Shown here: positions 57,795-64,000 of the stretch, one piece after another
How the letters are laid out: every line of letters begins with the position of its first letter
Numbering within the stretch: the stretch's first letter is position 1
Source of the DNA: Paragyromitra xinjiangensis
Taxonomy: Eukaryota > Ascomycota > Pezizomycetes > Pezizales > Discinaceae
Length of the DNA: 64,000 bases
NCBI GenBank assembly: GCA_038503065.1
Contig: JBCAMK010000022.1
Location: forward strand, 558,001-622,000
Direction: 5' to 3'
Translations under genes and position numbers: made by a program
The notes under the pieces: generated by a model
The model's input: only the letters and a program-made list of their open reading frames with translations
Database searches by the model: none
What the model was told of the DNA's origin: nothing

Positions 57795-59519
57795 ATGGCA
57801 TCCAAAAGAGCTCCCTCGCTTCAGGGCACCCGTGAGGGCAGTCCAGTTAGGGCCACCATGCAAACAACCCTCCCGTTTGCCCGCCTTGGAGACTCCAGGC
57901 ACTCCTCAGTAGCAAGCGACATAGTCCAACAAGTGGGCTCCACCATCCCTGACTCTCAGGACCTTGAAATGGGAGAATCCTCCACCATGGGGTCAGCCGG
58001 CCCGTCCAACTTGTCAGGCCCACCCCTCACGGCACAAACATATACTGGAGGCACCCAGTTTACGGACCAACCTCCTAACCTAACTCTCCCCGAGGAACCC
58101 TTCTCCTCGGATTGCCCCCCAGCAATACATGAAGACTTCGTGAAAGACTACCAGTTCAACATAGACTATACACACCATAGGTCCCGCCTGACCGAGCAGG
58201 GAGCACACTGGCCTACCATTAATTACAACACATGGATGACCAGAAATAGCAATCTTATGATGTTCAACACCTTCGTGGACAAACTAACCGAGCTGGACAA
58301 GACATTCAGCAGGAGACTCATTGGCCTTGAACAGGCCCAAAACGCCCTGGCTAGACAGTTTTCTCAGTCAGTCAAAAACATGACACAAGGACAAGAATCC
58401 CGCGGAAGGACAGGAAAACCAGGACCCCCACCCCCTCCGTCCAACCCCACACAACCTACTACTTCTACTCCTGCTCCGACCACATCACAAACAAGGGAAA
58501 CGGCCCCCCCACAGAGCCTAACCCAACCCCAATCCTCAATCCCCTCCCCCCCGAACTCATGGGCTGCGATTGCCGCACAAGAAGCCGACAAATTCACCGA
58601 AGTCCAGAGGAAAAAACAGCCAAAAAAGATCACTCCCCTCATTAAGCCGGATTACAGCAGAGTCGACCGTGAATTAGTGGTGGAAATCAAAGGGTCCCTC
58701 CCAGAAATCCCCCCAATCAACAGGATCAAGGAAACCATAAACGAAGTCCTTAAATCCACCAACTTGAATGTTATCCTCGTTCGGAAAACAAACAAGAACA
58801 ACCTGGTCTGCGAAACGCCTTTCGACACCCCTGCCACCTCAGTATATGCATACAAAAACGAGATCCTCAAAGCCCTGCAAGACATAAACCTAAAAGCGGC
58901 GACAATCAGAGTCAACCAACCATGGGCGAAATATATCGTTCATGGAATCCCAACTGCAATCGGGGACGGACAAGACGGGGGAAATATGATGGCATCTGAA
59001 CTGAAAGTCGCATACCCAAGCTTGACCCTGGCACAGATTCCTCGCTGGCTCTCCAAACCGGAAGCAAGAGCAAACAAATTACATTCGTCTATGGTTATAT
59101 GCTTCGCCTGTGAAGACGGCGCCAAAAACGCAAACCCCAAAACATTGATCGGCACTGATCACTTCATCCTCTTCAACAAAATATGCAGATTAGCGAAATA
59201 CAACGCCCTGGGAAGCGACACCCTATGTGGATACTGCTGCAGATACGGCCACGTTTCGTCCATGTGCAAAGCTGAAAACCCTACCTGTGCGGTGTGTAGC
59301 GAGAGCCACATCACCAGTGAGCACAAATGTCAGAGCTGCGAAGGAGGCCCAAAGTGCATTCATCCCCCTACAAAATGCATAAACTGCCCAGGCCAACCAG
59401 GCCATAAAGCAAATGATCGCAACTGCCCCACAAGAATGAAAGTCATCCTCCAAGCCCGTGCAGAAAGATTCCAACAAACCCCCTTGAACCCTCCTGAAGT
59501 CCAAAACATGGATCAATGA
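57795..59519 (+). CDS. LINE-1 ORF1 protein, nucleic-acid-binding
   Basis: 574 residues. Gag-like RNA-binding protein of the element. The N-terminal 150 residues are Ser/Pro/Thr-rich. A short helical region (about 155-200) is followed by a Pro/Thr/Gln-rich linker. A folded block at about 285-440 begins ELVVEIKGSLPEIPPINRIK and resembles the RRM-like part of fungal LINE ORF1 proteins. The C-terminus has tandem zinc knuckles: CGYCCRYGHVSSMC and CAVCSESHITSEHKC. Its TGA stop overlaps the ATG of ORF2 as ATGA at 59516-59519, which suggests coupled re-initiation. Confidence 0.87.
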   Translation: MASKRAPSLQGTREGSPVRATMQTTLPFARLGDSRHSSVASDIVQQVGSTIPDSQDLEMGESSTMGSAGPSNLSGPPLTAQTYTGGTQFTDQPPNLTLPEEPFSSDCPPAIHEDFVKDYQFNIDYTHHRSRLTEQGAHWPTINYNTWMTRNSNLMMFNTFVDKLTELDKTFSRRLIGLEQAQNALARQFSQSVKNMTQGQESRGRTGKPGPPPPPSNPTQPTTSTPAPTTSQTRETAPPQSLTQPQSSIPSPPNSWAAIAAQEADKFTEVQRKKQPKKITPLIKPDYSRVDRELVVEIKGSLPEIPPINRIKETINEVLKSTNLNVILVRKTNKNNLVCETPFDTPATSVYAYKNEILKALQDINLKAATIRVNQPWAKYIVHGIPTAIGDGQDGGNMMASELKVAYPSLTLAQIPRWLSKPEARANKLHSSMVICFACEDGAKNANPKTLIGTDHFILFNKICRLAKYNALGSDTLCGYCCRYGHVSSMCKAENPTCAVCSESHITSEHKCQSCEGGPKCIHPPTKCINCPGQPGHKANDRNCPTRMKVILQARAERFQQTPLNPPEVQNMDQ

Positions 59520-62500
59520 ATAATACACCAATACGGAAAAGACTTCTGGTCAGAATGCTGAACTGTGCCAAAAATGAAGTCACCACAAAGGCAGTATTGG
59601 AGGATTGTGAAATGGATTTGGAAATTTCTTTTGTGATTTTGCAAGACGTATGGACGGATAAAAATGGAAATTTTCCTTTTGTTGTTAATTTTGATGTTTT
59701 ATTTCCTTCAAGTTTTCCTAAGACAGTCATTTTGTTACGTAAGAGATGGGGATTCCAACCCAGGATTATTTACACCTGGAAGGATCTCGCTATCGGCATA
59801 CGGATACAGATGGACCAGAAACCCCTCACGATTATAGCCTTTTACTTTCCTCAACCAAAACTTTTAGCCCAACAATTAGAAACCATACCCTTCAATTCAA
59901 ACACCCTCTTTTTAGGAGACACCAATGCGCATGATAAACTCTGGTACGGAATTCAAAGTCAGGAATACCACGACATCATCCGAGGATCTCCCCTCCCAGA
60001 CTTTGCCGAAAAAAGAAACTTAACCCTCCTAAACCCTCCAGGATGCTTCACACACTTCCCTCGAAACGGAAATCGGCCAACAATCATAGACCTCGCCTTT
60101 GCCAACGGCTGCTGGGCAAAGAATTTCTGCAACTGGTCCATAAACGAAGACGGTTTTGGCTCAGATCATGGCTCGATTACCCTCACATTTAATTTTAACC
60201 CCCCAAAATTCATTCCTCGAAGATTATGGCATAAAACCGACTGGCCCGAGTTCCACAGACTCATAGCGGAAATTCCTCCTCTGGAATGGGACACAGAAGA
60301 TAATACTCGTCTCAGTTCCTCCTTCTTCATCCAAATATTGCATAACACCATGGACGTGACCACCCCCTGGTCCAAGCCTTGCCAGAGATCGAAGGAATGG
60401 TGGACTACCCAGCTTAAAACCCAAAGGAAGGAGCTAAAAGCCTTCGAACGCCATACCAGGAAAAATCCCAGTAAGGACAATCGAAATACCCTTAAGAAGT
60501 TAACAAGATCCTGGGTATCGAGTGTCAGAAAAGCGAAAGCCAAGTCCGAACAGGAAAAGATGGAGAAGGCATCTAAAGCCCAAGCCTGGAAGCTGATCAC
60601 AAAACTGAAAAGCAAAGCACCGGTTCCAGAAATCCTAGGAGAAAGTTCTTTTGAGGGCAAATGTCGACATTTGGGGGAGAGGTTTTTCCCGTCGAGAAGG
60701 AAAGATGAACCCAGTTTGGACATGGGGAAAATCAGGGACCCCCTCATGAACCTGGAAGAAGCCTTTGAAGAAGTTTCTGAACAAGAAATCATCCGAGCCC
60801 TAAGGTCATGTGCAGCAAAGTCCGCCCCGGGCTCAGATAAACTGAGATATCCTACCCTATTGGCCGCAGTAAATGCAAACAGAGACATGTTCATGGAAAT
60901 GTTCACCGCCCTCCTAAGATTCGGAATTCACCCAAGGGAGTGGAAAAAGGCCATCTGTGTTCCAGTTCCCAAAACAGGAAGACCCGATTATTCCCAACCG
61001 AAAGCTTATAGACCAATATGCCTCTTGTCATGTTTCGATAAACTCCTTTCGAAAATAGTTGCCTCCCGCCTGGAAACATACGGATCACTTACCGGAGCCC
61101 TATCGTTGACACAGTTTGGAGCAAGAAGAGGCCTAAATGCGGTGGATGCCCTCATGAGAACAATCACACCCGCGAACACCTGGTTGCAGGTTCCAACAGC
61201 AGGTGCCAAGTCAAGTCAGTCGCGTACAGTCATCCGACCAGCTCTCCTCACGAATGACGTAAAAGGCGCCTTCGACAGCCTTATCCACGGACATACAATA
61301 AAAATCCTAAAACATTTAACCTTCCCGAAATACATGGTTAAATGGATAGAAAGTTTCTTATTTGAAAGAATCTATTACATGTCATTCGACGGCCAAAGCG
61401 GCCCACTAAACCCAGTCTGGATAGGAACACCTCAAGGTTCACCCATATCCCCAGTCCTTTACATGATCTACGCCGGAATGATGATCCCTCCGGAAAATCC
61501 ACGAATCCCTACGGAGGTGGATACAGGCTACGTAGATGACGACGGTCTGCTACAAGGTGCAAACCAGGAAACCTACCTAGTCGGACGACTCCAAAGAAGA
61601 ATGAGAGACAGGATAGAAATAGCGGACCAACTGGGCCTAGAATTCGAATTGGAAAAGTCAGACCTCCTATTCCTAAAACCCCTTACCTCAGGGAAGGCAG
61701 ATTCAACTAGACCAGTCGTCATCCGAAACCAAGCCATACATCCGTCGAAAAAGGTAAAATATATAGGGGTCTGGATAGACAACCGCCTTACCTTTAGCGA
61801 CCATATAAATGGGAAAATAAGCAAAGCTTGGGGAGTCATCACCAACATCAGATCCAAATGGAACAAATTCAATCACCGAACCATCAGAAATTTGGTACAT
61901 CAAATCCTTATCCCCATGGTCTTTTACGCCAGCGAAGTCTGGTGGACAGGCGCACCCCACCTGCTTGACGCCCTTTCTCCAGTATATCACGCAATGGCAA
62001 GGTTGATAACCAAGCTCCCACGTTTCACCAAAATTACCCGCCTCTTAAGGGAAGCGGGTATGCCTCCTCTAGACCTTTTCCTCGATTACCGTTCACGAAA
62101 ATACGGCACACGCATCCTTTGCGGGCCCGAAGATCACCCCCTTAAACGAATACTAGTAAACCATCCGGTTGCCCCCCTCCGAACCACCAAGTTCCAATGC
62201 GGAATAGCAAGAATTAAACAACTCCTCCTCCCCTTCCAGACAGAAGGAAACATAAGACAAAAATTCGAGCAGATAGACGCCCTGAAGAAAGATATGCTAG
62301 ATCGATGGGCCCAAAGGGTAGCAAATGATGCTTACATCCCAGTGGAATGGGATCTCCCCAAAAGCATCAAGAACCTCACCCCTAAGAAAGCTTTTCACAT
62401 GATGTTAATACGAAGCCAAATGACCAACTACGACCCCGAGTTAGGTCGCCCTCGCTTACCTTGCGAATGCGGAGCAGAAATAGGAACGAAACACCTCCTG

Positions 62501-62653
62501 ATAGAATGCCCGAAGTGGTCTTCCCAACGACGAGATCTGATAGATAAGTTCAAAGGAGACCTGACATGGGAAAACCTCATGTACGGAAATAAGTTGGAAG
62601 TTGATTTGATAAAGAAATTGGCAAAATGCGTCGGAATAATATTTCCTTGGTAA
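59516..62653 (+). CDS. LINE-1 ORF2: endonuclease and reverse transcriptase
   Basis: 1,045 residues, intact. An apurinic-type endonuclease fills residues 1-230: LQDVW near 42, LFLGDTNAHDKLWYG, and FGSDHGSITL near the end. The position usually held by Glu (LQE) is Asp here, by eye. The reverse transcriptase spans about 430-740: SAPGSDKLRYP, YRPICLLSCFDKLLSK, NDVKGAFDSL, GTPQGSPISPVLYMIYA and the catalytic GYVDDDGLL. A C-terminal knuckle CECGAEIGTKHLLIEC follows. No RNase H domain comes after the reverse transcriptase, unlike LINE-2 next to it. Function: target-primed reverse transcription of the element. Confidence 0.94.
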   Translation: MNNTPIRKRLLVRMLNCAKNEVTTKAVLEDCEMDLEISFVILQDVWTDKNGNFPFVVNFDVLFPSSFPKTVILLRKRWGFQPRIIYTWKDLAIGIRIQMDQKPLTIIAFYFPQPKLLAQQLETIPFNSNTLFLGDTNAHDKLWYGIQSQEYHDIIRGSPLPDFAEKRNLTLLNPPGCFTHFPRNGNRPTIIDLAFANGCWAKNFCNWSINEDGFGSDHGSITLTFNFNPPKFIPRRLWHKTDWPEFHRLIAEIPPLEWDTEDNTRLSSSFFIQILHNTMDVTTPWSKPCQRSKEWWTTQLKTQRKELKAFERHTRKNPSKDNRNTLKKLTRSWVSSVRKAKAKSEQEKMEKASKAQAWKLITKLKSKAPVPEILGESSFEGKCRHLGERFFPSRRKDEPSLDMGKIRDPLMNLEEAFEEVSEQEIIRALRSCAAKSAPGSDKLRYPTLLAAVNANRDMFMEMFTALLRFGIHPREWKKAICVPVPKTGRPDYSQPKAYRPICLLSCFDKLLSKIVASRLETYGSLTGALSLTQFGARRGLNAVDALMRTITPANTWLQVPTAGAKSSQSRTVIRPALLTNDVKGAFDSLIHGHTIKILKHLTFPKYMVKWIESFLFERIYYMSFDGQSGPLNPVWIGTPQGSPISPVLYMIYAGMMIPPENPRIPTEVDTGYVDDDGLLQGANQETYLVGRLQRRMRDRIEIADQLGLEFELEKSDLLFLKPLTSGKADSTRPVVIRNQAIHPSKKVKYIGVWIDNRLTFSDHINGKISKAWGVITNIRSKWNKFNHRTIRNLVHQILIPMVFYASEVWWTGAPHLLDALSPVYHAMARLITKLPRFTKITRLLREAGMPPLDLFLDYRSRKYGTRILCGPEDHPLKRILVNHPVAPLRTTKFQCGIARIKQLLLPFQTEGNIRQKFEQIDALKKDMLDRWAQRVANDAYIPVEWDLPKSIKNLTPKKAFHMMLIRSQMTNYDPELGRPRLPCECGAEIGTKHLLIECPKWSSQRRDLIDKFKGDLTWENLMYGNKLEVDLIKKLAKCVGIIFPW

Positions 62654-62848
62654 AATCTTGAGATGGTTTTTGTTGTTTGGATTGAAAAATGTTTTCGGAT
62701 TATATGTTTGAAAGAAATGTTGGAGGATGATTTCATTTATGTTTGTTTAGTTAGTTTGGATTTGGTGCGTATTGTTTGTTTGTTTGTTTTGGGGTGAGGG
62801 GTTGCGCCATAAGTATTTTAGTACTTCAATGCGATAAAATATTAATTG

Positions 62849-62866
62849 AAAAAAAAAAAAAAAAAA
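62849..62866 (+). repeat. Poly(A) tail of LINE-1
   Basis: 18 consecutive A, 196 nt after the ORF2 stop and just after AATAT/ATAAAATATT, a possible polyadenylation signal. Confidence 0.85.
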
Positions 62867-62991
62867 TTGAAAATTGAGCCCTTAAGATTCTTGAGTAGTT
62901 TGCACAAAAGAATCGGATTCTGAACCTGATCTATATCCATTTCGCAACGGCCGTACACCTAGCCTATCAGCCTAGGCCTACCCCCGTTACA
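62867..62991. other. 125-bp unexplained segment between LINE-1 tail and LINE-2
   Basis: Belongs to neither LINE by reading frame. Its right end CCCGTTA (62985-62991) is the inverse of TAACGGG at the other side of the insertion (about 56985-56991). That would fit the remains of a third element into which LINE-1 jumped. It also holds a small palindrome (AGCCTATCAGCCTAGGCCT). Confidence 0.45.
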
Positions 62992-64000
62992 GTAGGATTT
63001 GTTGACCACAGCGTGACCTCTGCGGAAACCAGCAACTCCAGCTCCTGTTTTGCCTTCCAGGAGGGAGCCATCAGTGTAGAATACTAGGCGATCAGTCCTA
63101 GTACTGTCTCCAGCTGTGTGGTTCCGATGATTTTCTGCTGCTGCGTCTTTGTCTGCAGGGTCAATGTAGATGTCTATGATGTTTTGTTGCCATGGCGGGC
63201 ATGCCAGATTGTCTACGCATTCAATCTCTGATTGTGGCTGGACCTATTTGTTGGTAGATGCCAGTATCCTATGTAGTCTTGTTTTGTATTTGGGGGAGGT
63301 GGTGGTTTGGTGCCATGGAGTGTTGTTGGAGCTATCTGGGTTGTCGTTTTCCTGGGTTGAAGGCCAGGAGTCAGGGCAGAGGGAGGTGATGGGATGGGTG
63401 TTGGGTAGGGAAAGGACTCGGAGTGCATATTTCCTTTGCAACTCGTCCAATCTGATTGGGGTAGGGAGGAGTCCTGTCTCTGCTTCCAGGGCATGGACAG
63501 GTGAGGTTCTGAAGGCTTCAGCAATCTTGCGCATTGCTTGATTTTGGATTTTCTGGATGGTGTTGCTGAGTCCAATCTGCCCGTTCCACCATACTTCAGC
63601 TCTGAAGTCACTGATGGTGGCTACACAGGTTTGGTAGAGTTGGCGAAGTGCTTTGTAACTCAGTCCTTTTTCTGTGCTTGCGAGACGGGAGATAGCCATG
63701 AAGGCTCGAAGTGCGGAGGCAGCTTTGGTCTTCACATGATGCTTGAATGTGAGTTTGCGGTCAAACCAGACACCCAGCCATCGCTGGACATCTGCAGCCT
63801 CAATCACGTTGCCATCAGGCATTGTGACTTTGGCTTCATCAGAGGTGTCAGTTGTTCGTCTGGAGTGGAAGTGAGTGAGTTCTGTCTTTGGATTGTCAAA
63901 GTACAAGGCATTTTTCTCACCCCATTCGGAGGAGGTGAGTGCCATTGCTTCCAGTGTTCGAGAGTTTTCTGCTTCAGACTTTCCTGTAACCAGAAGGCCC
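62990..64000 (-). mobile_element. LINE-2, upstream part, runs off the window
   Basis: Continuation of the split minus-strand LINE: end of the reverse transcriptase, linker and first half of RNase H. The 5' portion lies beyond 64000. Confidence 0.85.
62992..64000 (-). pseudogene. LINE-2 ORF2, reverse transcriptase end to RNase H start
   Basis: Open from the window edge to a TAG at 63246-63244, with the late palm and thumb motifs of LINE reverse transcriptases: LYFDNPKTELTHF, VQRWLGVWFDRKLTFKHHV, YKALRQLYQTCVATISDF and AEVWWNGQ. The TAG stands where a CAG (Gln) is likely. The same frame continues to the RNase H start DRLVFYTDGSLLEGKTGAGVA [first part of the block, 63085-63025] and breaks off at the insertion at about 62991. 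Together with the TGA at 56833 this copy is dead. Confidence 0.87.

Larger units (their letters stand above)
56993..62866 (+). mobile_element. LINE-1, intact two-ORF non-LTR retrotransposon (Tad-like)
   Basis: A plus-strand element with a 5' leader of about 800 bp, two overlapping reading frames, a 3' UTR of about 195 bp and an 18-nt A tract (62849-62866). The 5' limit is taken as the point where LINE-2 similarity stops and is approximate. Both frames are free of stops, in contrast to LINE-2 around it, so this is the younger insertion. Clade assignment (Tad1/I-like) rests on layout and knuckle types. Confidence 0.82.

Overview
This window comes from the nuclear genome of a filamentous ascomycete fungus. 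The signs are short introns (about 50-135 nt, GT...AG, often with a CTAAC/CTAAT branch site), several genes cut into very short exons, fungal-type fused LEU1, and a mix of hAT, chromodomain Ty3/Gypsy and Tad-like LINE elements. Pezizomycotina is likely; a more precise placement is a guess. Exon junctions were worked out by hand from splice signals, reading-frame phase and family conservation, and each gene model closes in frame.

Positions 1-43990 are mostly a housekeeping gene region with large gaps. In order: SEH1 nucleoporin (+, 5' end outside the window); a complete hAT DNA transposon with perfect 8-bp target duplications (2392-5324); a proline/serine-rich protein with a C-terminal membrane segment (-); LEU1 isopropylmalate isomerase (-), which shares a promoter region with a CobW/ZNG1 zinc GTPase (+); a 4.4-kb gene-poor stretch with MITE-like inverted repeats; a Yrb2/RanBP3-like Ran-binding protein (+); a 3.7-kb gene-poor stretch; COG2 (+); a Ctk2-like cyclin (+); a mitochondrial rhodanese (+); ribosomal protein L32 (-); two small inverted-repeat elements upstream of condensin SMC2 (+); a Cue1-like ER protein (-) divergent from the mitochondrial DnaJ chaperone MDJ1 (+); the spliceosomal zinc-finger protein SNU23 (+); and a divergent Rab GDI (-).

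Positions 44000-64000 are a nested transposon cluster. A 7,970-bp Ty3/Gypsy chromovirus (minus strand, 416-bp LTRs, TCTTG target duplication) carries intact gag, a pol with two TGA stops, a TTTAAAC slippery site at the end of gag, and a primer-binding region complementary to its own LTR (Tf1/sushi-type self-priming). Its leader is interrupted by a 1.88-kb element with CATCAGCAAAA inverted ends that carries a 40-bp minisatellite. A relative of that element lies just outside the other LTR. To the right, an intact two-ORF LINE (+) sits inside the RNase H domain of an older, stop-riddled LINE (-) that runs off the window.

The cellular genes share no pathway; they cover nuclear transport, leucine synthesis, metal homeostasis, Golgi and Rab trafficking, transcription, translation, condensin, ER quality control, mitochondrial folding and splicing. 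The less familiar material is the minisatellite-bearing CATCAGC element family and the combination of self-priming with a -1 frameshift signal in the Gypsy element.
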